The position numbers were made by a program, and so were the translations under genes. From NCBI RefSeq assembly GCF_025147325.1, contig NZ_CP102262.1:124001-188000 (forward strand): DNA of 64,000 nt, in the 5' to 3' direction. Positions 36,496-45,823 of this stretch are shown here, in pieces (position 1 is the first letter of the stretch; the number at the start of each line of letters is the position of its first letter). This stretch comes from Bacteroides stercoris ATCC 43183 (GTDB lineage Bacteria; Bacteroidota; Bacteroidia; Bacteroidales; Bacteroidaceae). The notes beneath the pieces were generated by a model. That model had not been told where the DNA came from. It worked only from the letters and a program-made list of their open reading frames with translations, and did no database searches.

Positions 36496-38523
36496 ATGGA
36501 CAATAACACCAATAAAAAGCCCACAAAAACCAATATGCCCAAGTTCAACTTGAACTGGTTGTATATGATTATAGCCATGATGTTGCTGGGACTGTACCTC
36601 ACCAATGAAAGCGGTTCGGCCAGTAAAAACATCCCTTATGATGAATTTCAGGAGTATGTGCGCAACGGCTATATAAGCAAAGTGACCGGTTATGACGACA
36701 ACTCCGTAGAGGCATACGTCAAGCCGCAATATGTGCCCAATGTATTCAAAGCAGATTCAAGCCGTGTGGGCAAGAATCCCCTGATTACAACAGAAGCTCC
36801 CTCACGCGAAAGCTTGGGCGACTTCCTGCAGAAAGAAAAGGACGAGACACGTTTCGACGGTTCTATCAGCTACGAAAAGAAACACAATTACTTCGGTGCA
36901 ATCCTCTGGCAGATATTGCCGTTTGCATTTCTTATCGGCTTCTGGATATTCCTGTCCCGCCGTTGGAGCAGCGGTGGCGGCATGGGTGGCGGCAGCGGCA
37001 TCTTCAGTGTCGGCAAATCCAAAGCCCAACTGTTTGAAAAGAACTCTCCGGTAAAGGTTACTTTCAAGGACGTTGCCGGACTTGCAGAGGCCAAGCAGGA
37101 AGTAGAGGAAATCGTAGAATTCCTGAAACAACCCCAGAAGTATACAGATCTGGGTGGTAAGATACCCAAGGGTGCATTGCTCGTAGGCCCTCCGGGAACG
37201 GGTAAGACCCTGCTTGCAAAGGCTGTGGCAGGAGAAGCCAACGTACCGTTCTTCTCACTGGCCGGTTCCGACTTTGTGGAAATGTTTGTCGGCGTAGGTG
37301 CTTCCCGCGTCCGCGACCTGTTCCGCCAAGCCAAAGAGAAAGCGCCTTGCATCGTATTCATCGATGAAATCGATGCCGTGGGACGCGCCCGTGGAAAAGC
37401 TGCCGCCATGGGCGGTAACGATGAACGCGAAAACACCTTGAACCAACTGCTGACGGAAATGGACGGATTCGGTTCCAACAGCGGTGTCATCATCCTTGCC
37501 GCAACCAACCGTGTGGATGTATTGGACAAGGCACTGCTGCGCGCCGGACGTTTCGACCGCCAGATACACGTCGACTTGCCCGACCTGAATGAACGTAAAG
37601 AAGTATTCGGCGTACACCTGCGCCCCATCAAGATAGACAATACGGTGGATGTAGAGTTACTGGCACGCCAGACTCCGGGATTCTCCGGCGCCGACATCGC
37701 CAATGTCTGCAACGAAGCCGCCCTGATTGCCGCCCGTCATGGAAAGAAATTTGTAGAGAAACAGGACTTCCTGGATGCGGTAGACCGTATCGTAGGCGGT
37801 CTGGAGAAGAAAACCAAAATCACAACCGAAGAAGAACGCCGTTCCATTGCCATACACGAGGCCGGACACGCCAGCATCTCCTGGCTGTTGGAATATGCCA
37901 ACCCGCTGATTAAGGTAACCATCGTTCCACGCGGACGTGCTTTGGGAGCAGCCTGGTACCTGCCCGAAGAACGCCAGATTACCACAAAGGAACAGATGCT
38001 GGACGAGATGTGCGCCACTTTGGGCGGACGCGCCGCAGAAGATCTGTTCATCGGAAGAATCTCTACCGGCGCCATGAACGACCTTGAGCGTGTAACCAAG
38101 CAGGCATACGGCATGATTGCCTATTTGGGCATGAGCGACAAACTGCCGAATCTCTGTTATTACAATAACGACGAATACTCGTTCAACCGTCCGTACAGCG
38201 AGAAGACCGCCGAACTGATAGACGAAGAGGTGAAGCGTATGGTAAACGAACAGTACGAACGTGCCAAGAAGATACTATCCGACAATAAAGAAGGGCACAA
38301 CAAGCTGGCCCAACTGTTGATAGACAAGGAAGTAATCTTTGCAGAAGATGTGGAAGAAATCTTCGGCAAGCGTCCGTGGGCTTCCCGTTCCGAAGAGATT
38401 ATCAGCGCAAGCAAAACTTCCAGAGAGCTGAAAGAAGCCGAAGAAAAAGAGGCTGCCAAGGCAAAGGAAGCGGAAAAAGAGGTAAAAGAAGAAGAAAGCC
38501 ATAACACCGGCTCGAACAATTAA
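36496..38523 (+). CDS. ftsH: ATP-dependent zinc metalloprotease FtsH
   Basis: Membrane-anchored AAA+ protease that degrades unassembled membrane and regulatory proteins. 675 aa. N-terminal helix about 15-32, periplasmic domain about 35-125, second helix about 133-152, AAA domain with Walker A GPPGTGKT near 230, Walker B IVFIDEID, arginine-finger region RPGRFDR-type LRAGRFDRQ, second region of homology, then the zinc site HEAGH near 455 with the third ligand further on in the D-E rich helix. The C-terminal tail is Lys/Glu-rich. A Gly/Ser-rich stretch GGGMGGGSG links the second helix to the AAA domain. Confidence 0.98.
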   Translation: MDNNTNKKPTKTNMPKFNLNWLYMIIAMMLLGLYLTNESGSASKNIPYDEFQEYVRNGYISKVTGYDDNSVEAYVKPQYVPNVFKADSSRVGKNPLITTEAPSRESLGDFLQKEKDETRFDGSISYEKKHNYFGAILWQILPFAFLIGFWIFLSRRWSSGGGMGGGSGIFSVGKSKAQLFEKNSPVKVTFKDVAGLAEAKQEVEEIVEFLKQPQKYTDLGGKIPKGALLVGPPGTGKTLLAKAVAGEANVPFFSLAGSDFVEMFVGVGASRVRDLFRQAKEKAPCIVFIDEIDAVGRARGKAAAMGGNDERENTLNQLLTEMDGFGSNSGVIILAATNRVDVLDKALLRAGRFDRQIHVDLPDLNERKEVFGVHLRPIKIDNTVDVELLARQTPGFSGADIANVCNEAALIAARHGKKFVEKQDFLDAVDRIVGGLEKKTKITTEEERRSIAIHEAGHASISWLLEYANPLIKVTIVPRGRALGAAWYLPEERQITTKEQMLDEMCATLGGRAAEDLFIGRISTGAMNDLERVTKQAYGMIAYLGMSDKLPNLCYYNNDEYSFNRPYSEKTAELIDEEVKRMVNEQYERAKKILSDNKEGHNKLAQLLIDKEVIFAEDVEEIFGKRPWASRSEEIISASKTSRELKEAEEKEAAKAKEAEKEVKEEESHNTGSNN

Positions 38524-38535
38524 AACGAAAACACC

Positions 38536-39375
38536 TTGAAAAATAATTTCATACAACGTGCTGTTACAGGTGCATTATTTGTAGTTATACTGGTGGGCTG
38601 TATCCTTTACAGCCCCCTCTCATTCGGGATTCTATTCACTATCATCGGCGCATTGAGCGTACACGAGTTTGCCCATCTGGTAAACAGGAACGGCGGAGTC
38701 AGCATCAACAAGACGATTACCGCTTTAGGCGGAGCCTATCTGTTCCTTGCACTCATGGGATTCTGCACATCCGCCATCGATGCGCGCGTATTCCTTCCCT
38801 ATCTGGGCTTATTGCTCTATTTGATGATTACGGAGTTATACCTGAAAAAGGAGAACCCCATCGGCAACTGGGCGTATGCAATGCTGAGCCAGCTATATGT
38901 AGCCTTGCCTTTCGCATTGCTGAATGTACTCGCTTTCCAGAATTCACCTGAAACGAGCAGCGTAACCTATAACCCCATCCTGCCGCTTTCCATATTCGTA
39001 TTCATCTGGCTGAGCGATACGGGTGCTTACTGTGTGGGCTCTCTGATAGGAAAACATCGCCTGTTCGAGCGCATTTCGCCTAAGAAATCATGGGAAGGCA
39101 GCATAGGCGGCGCGGTTTTCTCCATCGCCTCATCCTTTGTATTTGCCCATTTCTTCCCATTCATGTCTACATGGCAATGGGCAGGACTGGCAGTTACCGT
39201 AGTGATTTTCGGCACTTGGGGCGACCTCACCGAATCGCTGATGAAGCGTCAACTGGGCATCAAGGATTCCGGCAACATTCTTCCGGGACACGGCGGAATG
39301 CTCGACCGGTTCGACAGCGCTCTCATGGCGATTCCCGCAGCGGTAGTCTACCTGTATGTAATGACAATGATTTGA
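38536..39375 (+). CDS. cdsA: Phosphatidate cytidylyltransferase
   Basis: Makes CDP-diacylglycerol from phosphatidate and CTP, the branch point of phospholipid synthesis; inner membrane. 279 aa, about eight helices. The family signature lies near the C-terminus: LMKRQLGIKDSGNILPGHGG followed by MLDRFDS, with the metal-binding Asp pair. The start is TTG at 38536: no ATG occurs near the N-terminal helix (KNNFIQRAVTGALFVVI), and the codon is 12 bases after the ftsH stop. Third gene of rsfS-ftsH-cdsA. Confidence 0.95.
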   Translation: MKNNFIQRAVTGALFVVILVGCILYSPLSFGILFTIIGALSVHEFAHLVNRNGGVSINKTITALGGAYLFLALMGFCTSAIDARVFLPYLGLLLYLMITELYLKKENPIGNWAYAMLSQLYVALPFALLNVLAFQNSPETSSVTYNPILPLSIFVFIWLSDTGAYCVGSLIGKHRLFERISPKKSWEGSIGGAVFSIASSFVFAHFFPFMSTWQWAGLAVTVVIFGTWGDLTESLMKRQLGIKDSGNILPGHGGMLDRFDSALMAIPAAVVYLYVMTMI

Positions 39376-39391
39376 CGGAAATCTTAAACGA

Positions 39392-39450
39392 ATATAGGCC
39401 AAAGGGCATAGAGGAAAGATACTGTAGCCTCTATGCCCTTTGGCCTATAT
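39392..39450. terminator. Perfect 23-base inverted repeat between convergent genes
   Basis: Arms 39392-39414 and 39428-39450 (core GGCCAAAGGGCATAGAGG) pair without mismatch around a 13-base loop. There is no T tract. It ends cdsA on one side and the NigD-like gene on the other. Confidence 0.75.
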
Positions 39451-39469
39451 ATACGGTATAAGGAAACAC

Positions 39470-40219
39470 TTATTTCAATTGCATCTCCGACAAATCAAGG
39501 TCCCGTATATTCTTCGTATTATCACCGGTAACCACCAGGTCGAACGTCAGTTCCACCTCGCCATTCTTTTCCGAATTAATTTTCAGCTTGATACCTTTGG
39601 TTTCAGAGGTCACGTTGAGACTGTTCAGATTATAGGACACCGCACCGGGCTTGCGCAACCCCGTCAAATCGTCATAGTCGTTATAGCGGAGAGCCAAATG
39701 TATATAACCGTCTTCTCCATACAACTCCACATCATCTTGCGGACGTACCAGGCTGATACGATGTTTAGTGCCGGAAGGCAGATTCTGCATAAATATGATA
39801 TTCATATATCCCCCGCTGATGCTTATATCGCCTTCAAATATCAGGACAGGGTCATTGCCGAACTCTTCCTCGGTCTCGGGAGTCAGCGTCTCGACCTCTT
39901 TCGTCAACACATCCTGCAAACTCAGGATCTTCACAGCATGGTCGTAACCGTCAAACTCATCGGACAAAGGATTGAACATGGTAATCACACGCTTTCCGTC
40001 AACCGGCTCGTACCACCACAAGTCTGTATTCACAGGCCAGAGCGTTCCCCACACATCACAGTCCAAATAAAAAGCATTGCCGGTAACACGCACCGTAGCC
40101 CACAGCGGCGGAGTGAAATCACCGATCGAATACCCTTCATCGTCATCACAGGAATGCAGTACCGGCATCACAGCCAGACAAACTGCCATAAATAACCAAT
40201 GTAGCTTTCTCATAATCAA
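39470..40219 (-). CDS. NigD-like lipoprotein
   Basis: Bacteroidetes envelope lipoprotein, 249 aa. Signal peptide ends PVLHSC, with Cys24 followed by DDDEGY, the acidic tail that sends lipoproteins to the surface. Two beta-rich domains follow (about 35-125, with VNTDLWWYEPVDGKRVITMFNP; about 130-245, with SGGYMNIIFMQNLPSGTKHRISLV and ELTFDLVV), matching the NigD N and C domains. The name comes from a B. fragilis locus; function unclear. A start two codons later (40213) is equally possible. Confidence 0.82.
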   Translation of the reverse strand: MIMRKLHWLFMAVCLAVMPVLHSCDDDEGYSIGDFTPPLWATVRVTGNAFYLDCDVWGTLWPVNTDLWWYEPVDGKRVITMFNPLSDEFDGYDHAVKILSLQDVLTKEVETLTPETEEEFGNDPVLIFEGDISISGGYMNIIFMQNLPSGTKHRISLVRPQDDVELYGEDGYIHLALRYNDYDDLTGLRKPGAVSYNLNSLNVTSETKGIKLKINSEKNGEVELTFDLVVTGDNTKNIRDLDLSEMQLK

Positions 40220-40249
40220 AGTTCTTTTGTTTATTTCTTTCTGTATAGA

Positions 40250-40284
40250 AAATACAAAAGCCGGGCATTTACTGCACCGGCTTT
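40250..40284 (-). terminator. Terminator of surE-lpxB
   Basis: Minus strand: AAAGCCGG (40277-40284), 12-base loop, CCGGCTTT (40257-40264), then TGTATTTTC. It lies about 30 bases past the lpxB stop. Confidence 0.75.
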
Positions 40285-40314
40285 ATTCCTTTTAACAAGA
40301 AATTAAATATCGTC

Positions 40315-41463
40315 CTACTTTTTAAAACGTTTCTTAAGCAAAGCCACCATTTCACGGGCTGCATGCACAGGTGCTCCCGCCTCGCCCAGGCGGGATGCCA
40401 TATATTCGTAACCATCGAGCATCTGCCGGCGGTACGCCTCATCGCATAAGATACGTTGAAGCTCCGCACGTATCTGCTCCACCGTCATGGTATCGGCCAC
40501 CAGTTCCTTCACCACCTCACGGTCGGCAATCAGGTTTACCAGAGAAATGTACCTGACTTTCAGTATATGCCGTTTCAGGAAAGCGATAACCTTCCCTATC
40601 GGCGTATGGTAGCACACCGCCTGCGGAACCCGGAACAATGCCGTTTCCAGCGTTGCCGTGCCCGAAGTAACCAATGCCGCTTCCGCATGCCGGAGTAAAG
40701 GATAAGTACGGTTAAAGATTATCTTCACGTCCGCATTGCCGACATATTCCTTATAATACTCCGGAGAGATACCCGGCGCTCCCGCCAGCACCAACTGATA
40801 CTCCGGAAATGAAGCGGCCGCCCGAATCATATCCGGCAAATTATCCTTAATCTCCTGCTTGCGGCTGCCAGCCAGCAAGGCAATGACAGGCTTCGGCGAA
40901 AGGCCGTTGGCCCGTTTGAACTCATCCGCAGTTTCCGAATAAGCGGCTTGGAAGGCAGTGACTTCATCCACCGTCGGATTGCCTACATAATGTATGGGAT
41001 AATGGTGCTTGCCCTCGAAGAACTCCACCTCGAACGGAAGAATGGAGAAGAGTTCGTCCACATCCCGTTTGATATTCCGGATACGGTGCTCTTTCCAGGC
41101 CCATATCTTGGGAGAAATATAATAGAACACCGGTATTTGCGTACGGGCATGGACAAACTTGGCGATATTCAGGTTGAACCCCGGATAATCCACCAAAATA
41201 AGAACATCCGGCTGCCAGGCTGCAATGTCTTCCTTGCAACGCTTCATATTGGCAAAGATGGTACGCAGGTGCAACAAGACGGGAATGAAGCCCATATACG
41301 CCAGTTCCTTATAATGCTTCACCAACGTTCCGCCCACAGCCGCCATCAGGTCACCGCCGAAGAAGCGGAACTCGGCCTGCGGGTCTTCCGCCTTCAAGGC
41401 AGTCATCAGGTGCGATGCATGCAGGTCGCCCGAGGCCTCGCCCACAATCAGATAATACTTCAT
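40315..41463 (-). CDS. lpxB: Lipid-A-disaccharide synthase
   Basis: Joins UDP-2,3-diacylglucosamine and lipid X into the lipid A disaccharide, at the inner face of the inner membrane. 382 aa. Typical blocks: YLIVGEASGDLHASHLM at the N-terminus (GEASGD motif), GGDLMAAVGG, LVDYPGFNLNIAKF, YYISPKIWAWKEHRI (PQVWAW-type), YVGNPTVDEV, ALLAGSRKQEI, and TSGTATLETAL for UDP-sugar binding. Co-transcribed with surE, 33 bases upstream. Confidence 0.97.
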   Translation of the reverse strand: MKYYLIVGEASGDLHASHLMTALKAEDPQAEFRFFGGDLMAAVGGTLVKHYKELAYMGFIPVLLHLRTIFANMKRCKEDIAAWQPDVLILVDYPGFNLNIAKFVHARTQIPVFYYISPKIWAWKEHRIRNIKRDVDELFSILPFEVEFFEGKHHYPIHYVGNPTVDEVTAFQAAYSETADEFKRANGLSPKPVIALLAGSRKQEIKDNLPDMIRAAASFPEYQLVLAGAPGISPEYYKEYVGNADVKIIFNRTYPLLRHAEAALVTSGTATLETALFRVPQAVCYHTPIGKVIAFLKRHILKVRYISLVNLIADREVVKELVADTMTVEQIRAELQRILCDEAYRRQMLDGYEYMASRLGEAGAPVHAAREMVALLKKRFKK

Positions 41464-41496
41464 AAGCGCCTATGTTTCAATATCCTGTGCAATCCG

Positions 41497-42261
41497 TCAG
41501 AACCAGGTTTTCAATTCGTCCATCAGGCCATAGGCGGTTACATCCACTGTGGTCGGAGTCACCGCTACATAACCGTTGGCAAGCGCCCAATGGTCGCTCT
41601 TTTCATTCTCCTTTTCCGACTCCTCAAACTCTCCGGTCAGCCAATAGTAGTGCGCATCGCCTCTGTGGGCGAAGTTCTCCCACTCGTTGGTCCACTGTCC
41701 TTTTGCCTGTTCGCAGATTTTCACCCCTTTCAACTCTTTAGTATCGGGGAAGTTGACATTGAGGCAGGTCAACGGCGGCAAGCCTTTTTCCAGGACCTTG
41801 CGGGCAATCTCGCGGATATACTCTCCCGCCGGCTCAAAATCGGCGTCCGGCGCGTGGTTGCACAGTGAAAAGCCGATAGAGGGAACACCTTTCAGGCAGC
41901 CTTCGATAACCACCCCCATTGTTCCGGAATAATGCACATTGACCGAGGAGTTATCGCCGTGATTAATGCCTCCCACCACAAGGTCGGGTTTGCGGTCGAG
42001 CACCGTATGGAATGCCAGCTTGACGCAATCGGCGGGCGTACCGGAACACTTATAGACCGTCAGCCCTACATCCTTGCGAAGCAACTGATAATGAATCGGT
42101 TCTGTCACGGTAAGCGCACACGCATTACCCGAACGCGGCGCATCCGGCGCCATTACCACAATCTCCCCCAGCGGGCGGAGAAACTTTATCAACTCGCTGA
42201 TTCCTTTCGCAATGATACCGTCGTCATTGGAAATCAATATCAAAGGTCTCTGATTTTCCAT
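41497..42261 (-). CDS. surE: 5'/3'-nucleotidase SurE
   Basis: Metal-dependent nucleoside-monophosphate phosphatase, linked to stationary-phase survival and protein repair in other bacteria. 254 aa from the ATG at 42261; the longer frame to 42351 runs through the promoter and is rejected. N-terminal [15 protein letters not shown] carries the paired Asp metal ligands; [24 protein letters not shown] and [20 protein letters not shown] complete the family motifs. First gene of surE-lpxB, with a -7 box at 42282-42289. Confidence 0.96.
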   Translation of the reverse strand: MENQRPLILISNDDGIIAKGISELIKFLRPLGEIVVMAPDAPRSGNACALTVTEPIHYQLLRKDVGLTVYKCSGTPADCVKLAFHTVLDRKPDLVVGGINHGDNSSVNVHYSGTMGVVIEGCLKGVPSIGFSLCNHAPDADFEPAGEYIREIARKVLEKGLPPLTCLNVNFPDTKELKGVKICEQAKGQWTNEWENFAHRGDAHYYWLTGEFEESEKENEKSDHWALANGYVAVTPTTVDVTAYGLMDELKTWF

Positions 42262-42281
42262 ATTTCTTTTTAATTTTGCTA

Positions 42282-42289
42282 CAAATTTA
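42282..42289 (-). promoter_or_regulatory. -7 box of surE-lpxB
   Basis: Minus strand TAAATTTG, matching TAnnTTTG, about 20 bases before the surE ATG at 42261. Confidence 0.55.
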
Positions 42290-42331
42290 GCAAAAGAGAA
42301 CCACATATTAACCACCAATACACAAAAAGAT

Positions 42332-42808
42332 ATGTTAGACGTCTTTCTCATTCTGATGGGTATCCTCTGCCTGATAACAGGACTGGCAGGCTGTTTCCTG
42401 CCCGTAATTCCCGGTCCGCCCGTGGCCTATGCCGGTTTGTTGCTGCTGCACTTCACCGACAAGGTGCAGTACTCTGCCACCCAACTGTTGCTGTGGCTGC
42501 TGATTGTCGTCATCGTACAGGTGCTCGATTATTTCGTCCCCATGCTGGGCAGCAAATACAGCGGCGGAACGCGCTGGGGAACACGCGGATGCCTTGCCGG
42601 AACCCTCATCGGGCTGTTCTTCATGCCCTGGGGCATTGTCCTCGGTCCGTTTTTAGGGGCTTTTATCGGCGAACTTTTCGGCGGCAGGGAAACCCGGCAG
42701 GCTCTGAAGTCGGGACTGGGCTCCCTGTTCGGCTTCCTCTTCGGTACGGTACTGAAATGCGTGTTGTGCGGATACTTCGCATGGGAGTTTGCATCGGCAC
42801 TGCTTTAA
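42332..42808 (+). CDS. DUF456 membrane protein
   Basis: Small inner-membrane protein of unknown role, 158 aa, with four to five helices. Family features: [27 protein letters not shown] in the first helices, [16 protein letters not shown] between helices, a glycine-rich [39 protein letters not shown] helix pair, and a final [12 protein letters not shown]. Divergent from surE; no promoter box was clear. Confidence 0.87.
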   Translation: MLDVFLILMGILCLITGLAGCFLPVIPGPPVAYAGLLLLHFTDKVQYSATQLLLWLLIVVIVQVLDYFVPMLGSKYSGGTRWGTRGCLAGTLIGLFFMPWGIVLGPFLGAFIGELFGGRETRQALKSGLGSLFGFLFGTVLKCVLCGYFAWEFASALL

Positions 42809-42811
42809 CAT

Positions 42812-42911
42812 AAGTTTATCCCCATTAAACTTCAGGTTTAATCCTAATGAACCCGAAGTTTAATAGGAATAAACTCCGAGTTTAATTCGGACAAACTATT
42901 GTAAACTCCGG
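42812..42911. repeat. Cluster of GTTTAAT/ATTAAAC short inverted repeats
   Basis: Copies of AGTTTAAT, AAACTCCG and their complements recur five to six times; one is a perfect hairpin, ATTAAAC-TTCAG-GTTTAAT at 42824-42842. It may be the 3' end structure of the DUF456 transcript. The following 42912-43053 is GC-rich (GCAGCCGCGGCAGC) with no open frame that I can support. Confidence 0.6.
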
Positions 42912-43053
42912 AGAAACGGCACGCATTTCCCCGGACACGGCAGCCGCGGCAGCTTATCACCGGAACATCCCGCCGCCCGCCATCTCATTGCTTTAGAAAT
43001 CTTAATCTTCTGCAAGTGAGACAAAAAAGCTGTTTCTTTTCAAGATAAATACG

Positions 43054-43061
43054 TATATTTG
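43054..43061 (+). promoter_or_regulatory. -7 box of the parA operon
   Basis: TATATTTG, exact consensus, about 180 bases before the parA ATG. The long leader includes a GCCTGA/TCAGGC hairpin (43085-43090 with 43102-43107) and no open frame. Confidence 0.6.
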
Positions 43062-43240
43062 CCCCACTAATCAGGAAAAAGAGTGCCTGAGACACACGTC
43101 TTCAGGCAACGGAACGGTAAAGGCATCCGGGAGTTATTAACAAAAAGGGTGACTTATCAACCGTTTTTGCAATCTTTCTCTTTTTTAGTAGGTGCTATAC
43201 GGAATTATCACTTATTTCGCTGCCAATAAACATTGAAATT

Positions 43241-44008
43241 ATGGGAAAAATAATTGCTTTGGCAAATCAAAAAGGTGGTGTAGGAAAAACAACAACAACC
43301 ATAAACCTCGCAGCTTCTCTCGCCACACTTGAAAAGAAAGTGCTTGTCGTAGACGCAGACCCGCAGGCAAATGCCTCGTCAGGGCTGGGCGTAGACATCA
43401 AGCAGGCAGAATGTACTATCTATGAATGTATTATAGACCGCGCCGATGTGCGCGACGCTATCCACGACACGGAGATTGATACATTGAAAGTTATTTCCTC
43501 CCACATCAACCTGGTAGGCGCCGAAATAGAAATGCTCAATCTTAAAAACCGGGAAAAGATACTGAAAGAGGTGCTCGCCCCGCTACGGGAAGAGTTTGAT
43601 TATATCCTGATAGACTGTTCACCGTCGTTAGGATTGATTACAATCAACGCGCTCACGGCCGCCGACTCGGTTATCATTCCCGTACAGGCCGAATACTTTG
43701 CACTGGAAGGCATCAGCAAATTGCTGAACACCATCAAAATCATCAAGTCCAAGCTGAACCCCGCACTCGAAATCGAGGGATTCCTGCTGACCATGTATGA
43801 CTCGCGGCTGCGCCAGGCCAACCAGATATACGACGAGGTGAAACGCCACTTCCAGGAACTGGTGTTCAACACCGTCATCCAGCGCAATGTAAAACTGAGC
43901 GAAGCCCCCAGCTACGGACTCCCCACAATCCTGTACGATGCGGACTCCACCGGAGCCAAAAACCACATCGCACTGGCAAAAGAGTTAATCAGCCACAACG
44001 AGGACTAA
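43241..44008 (+). CDS. parA: Chromosome-partition ATPase ParA (Soj)
   Basis: Walker-type partition ATPase, 255 aa, that moves ParB-parS complexes over the nucleoid. Deviant Walker A KGGVGKTTTTINLAASLA at 11-28 (signature Lys 11 and catalytic Lys 16), switch I region VVDADPQANASSGLG, Walker B YILIDCSPSLGLITINAL, and C-terminal SEAPSYGLPTILYDADSTGAKNH. Chromosomal Soj length. First gene of parA-parB-DUF5683-transglycosylase-rel. Confidence 0.96.
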   Translation: MGKIIALANQKGGVGKTTTTINLAASLATLEKKVLVVDADPQANASSGLGVDIKQAECTIYECIIDRADVRDAIHDTEIDTLKVISSHINLVGAEIEMLNLKNREKILKEVLAPLREEFDYILIDCSPSLGLITINALTAADSVIIPVQAEYFALEGISKLLNTIKIIKSKLNPALEIEGFLLTMYDSRLRQANQIYDEVKRHFQELVFNTVIQRNVKLSEAPSYGLPTILYDADSTGAKNHIALAKELISHNED

Positions 44009-44061
44009 CCGTCCGCATGGCAAACATAGTAAACAGTAAATCGTAAAACAGAAAAGAATAG

Positions 44062-44949
44062 ATGGTACAGAAAAGAAATGCATTAGGACGTGGGCTGGAC
44101 GCCCTGCTCTCCATGGATGAGGTGCAGACCGAAGGCTCTTCCTCTATCAATGAAATAGAATTGTCGAAGATTGCCGTCAACCCCAATCAGCCCCGCCGCG
44201 AGTTCGACCAGACAGCGTTGCAGGAGCTTGCCGATTCTATTGCAGAGATTGGTATCATCCAGCCTATCACCCTGCGTAAGCTGTCCGATGATGAATACCA
44301 GATTATTGCCGGTGAACGCCGCTTCCGCGCCTCGCAAATGGCAGGGCTGACGAGCATCCCCGCCTATATCCGCACGGCCGACGACGAGAATGTCATGGAA
44401 ATGGCGCTCATCGAAAACATACAGCGCGAGGACCTGAACTCCGTGGAAATAGCGCTTGCCTACCAGCACCTGCTGGAACAATACGGACTGACGCAGGAAC
44501 GCCTCAGCGAACGCATAGGCAAGAAGCGTACCACCATTGCCAACTACCTGCGCCTGCTGAAACTGCCGGCTCCCATCCAGATGGGATTGCAAAACAAGCA
44601 GATAGACATGGGGCACGCCCGTGCACTGGTAACGCTGGGAGACCCCAAACTGCAAGTGAAGATTTTTGAAGAGATACTCGAACAAGGTTATTCCGTACGC
44701 AAAGTAGAGGAAATCGTGAAATCCCTGAGCGAAGGAGAAGCCGTGAAAAGCGGCGGCCGCAAGATAGCCCCCAAGCGCGCCAAACTGCCCGAAGAGTTCA
44801 ATATGCTGAAGCAGCAGCTTTCCAGTTTCTTCAGCACCAAAGTACAGTTGACCTGCTCCGAAAAAGGCAAAGGAAAAATCAGTATCCCGTTCAGTAACGA
44901 AGAAGAACTGGAACGTATCATCGGTATTCTCGATACGCTGAAAAAATAA
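44062..44949 (+). CDS. parB: ParB/Spo0J partition protein
   Basis: Centromere-binding CTP-dependent clamp, 295 aa. N-terminal KRNALGRGLDALL; CTPase domain about 28-120 with NPNQPRREFD, ENIQREDLNSVE and the GERRFRASQMAG motif that holds CTP and Mg2+; helix-turn-helix about 135-195 (LSERIGKKRTTIANYLRLLKLP); C-terminal dimerisation about 250-295. No parS (TGTTTCACGTGAAACA-like) was spotted in the window by eye. The stop is directly followed by the ATG of the next gene. Confidence 0.96.
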   Translation: MVQKRNALGRGLDALLSMDEVQTEGSSSINEIELSKIAVNPNQPRREFDQTALQELADSIAEIGIIQPITLRKLSDDEYQIIAGERRFRASQMAGLTSIPAYIRTADDENVMEMALIENIQREDLNSVEIALAYQHLLEQYGLTQERLSERIGKKRTTIANYLRLLKLPAPIQMGLQNKQIDMGHARALVTLGDPKLQVKIFEEILEQGYSVRKVEEIVKSLSEGEAVKSGGRKIAPKRAKLPEEFNMLKQQLSSFFSTKVQLTCSEKGKGKISIPFSNEEELERIIGILDTLKK

Positions 44950-45801
44950 ATGACAAAGAAGAGAAGAATATATCAAATCAGTATCGCCCTGCTGCTTTGC
45001 CTGATGCAGACGGCAGGGATTGCTATGTATGGTCAGAGCCGCCCGCGTGCCGCCGCAAAGAGGATACACAGGCTGCAGGCAGACTCTCTTGCCGCCGTAC
45101 GGCAAGCAGCGCGGATGCAGGCCGACAGCCTGAACCGGACTATGGAAGAAGTGCCGCCTCTCCAGGCCGTTGCCCCGGCAGACAGCATTGCCACTGCCGA
45201 CAGCATTGCCGCCGAGAACAAGAAAAAGCTGCTGGAAATGACTTCCGCTCCCGTCCTGAAAGAATCGGAAGTGCCGGCAGACAGCCTCAAAAAAGAAATC
45301 GATCAGAAAATATGGGTTCCCAACCCTACAAAAGCCACCTGGCTGGCGCTCGTAATTCCCGGCGGCGGACAAATCTACAACCGGAAATACTGGAAATTGC
45401 CCATATTCTACGGCGGCTTTGCCGGATGTGCCTATGCCTTGACGTGGAACAGCAAAATGTACAAGGACTACTCCACCGCATATAAAGACGCGATGAACGG
45501 CAATATGCAGTCCAGCAGCATCACCGACCTGCTGCCGCCCGGATACAAAATTTCCGAAACCCAGTTGAAAGAGCTGTTGCGCAAGCGCAAGGACACCTAT
45601 CGCAGATACCGCGATTTAAGTATCTTCGCCTTCATCGGAGTATACCTGCTGTCCGTCATCGATGCCTATGTGGATGCCGAACTGTCCAATTTCGACATCA
45701 CCCCCGACCTCAGCATGAAAGTGGAGCCGGCTGTCATCGACAACCGGATAAACAACTCCTCCAACCGCTCCGTGGGGTTGCAGTGCAGTTTCCGATTTTA
45801 A
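44950..45801 (+). CDS. DUF5683 envelope protein
   Basis: Exported Bacteroidetes protein of unknown function, 283 aa. Signal peptide about 1-29 (ending MYG-Q). Residues about 30-115 form a low-complexity linker with repeated ADSL/ADSI units (five copies). The DUF5683 part, about 120-283, starts VPNPTKATWLALVIPGGGQIYNRKYWKLPIFYGG and has two membrane helices (about 135-160 and 220-240), with a polar C-terminus. ATG abuts the parB stop (TAAATG), so translation is probably coupled. Confidence 0.87.
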   Translation: MTKKRRIYQISIALLLCLMQTAGIAMYGQSRPRAAAKRIHRLQADSLAAVRQAARMQADSLNRTMEEVPPLQAVAPADSIATADSIAAENKKKLLEMTSAPVLKESEVPADSLKKEIDQKIWVPNPTKATWLALVIPGGGQIYNRKYWKLPIFYGGFAGCAYALTWNSKMYKDYSTAYKDAMNGNMQSSSITDLLPPGYKISETQLKELLRKRKDTYRRYRDLSIFAFIGVYLLSVIDAYVDAELSNFDITPDLSMKVEPAVIDNRINNSSNRSVGLQCSFRF

Positions 45802-45823
45802 AAACAAATAAACAGATTTATCC

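Noticed and set aside
44083..45372. 429-codon open frame on the minus strand across parB and DUF5683
   Set aside because: Antisense to two well-supported genes; Gln/Phe-rich product typical of reverse shadows.
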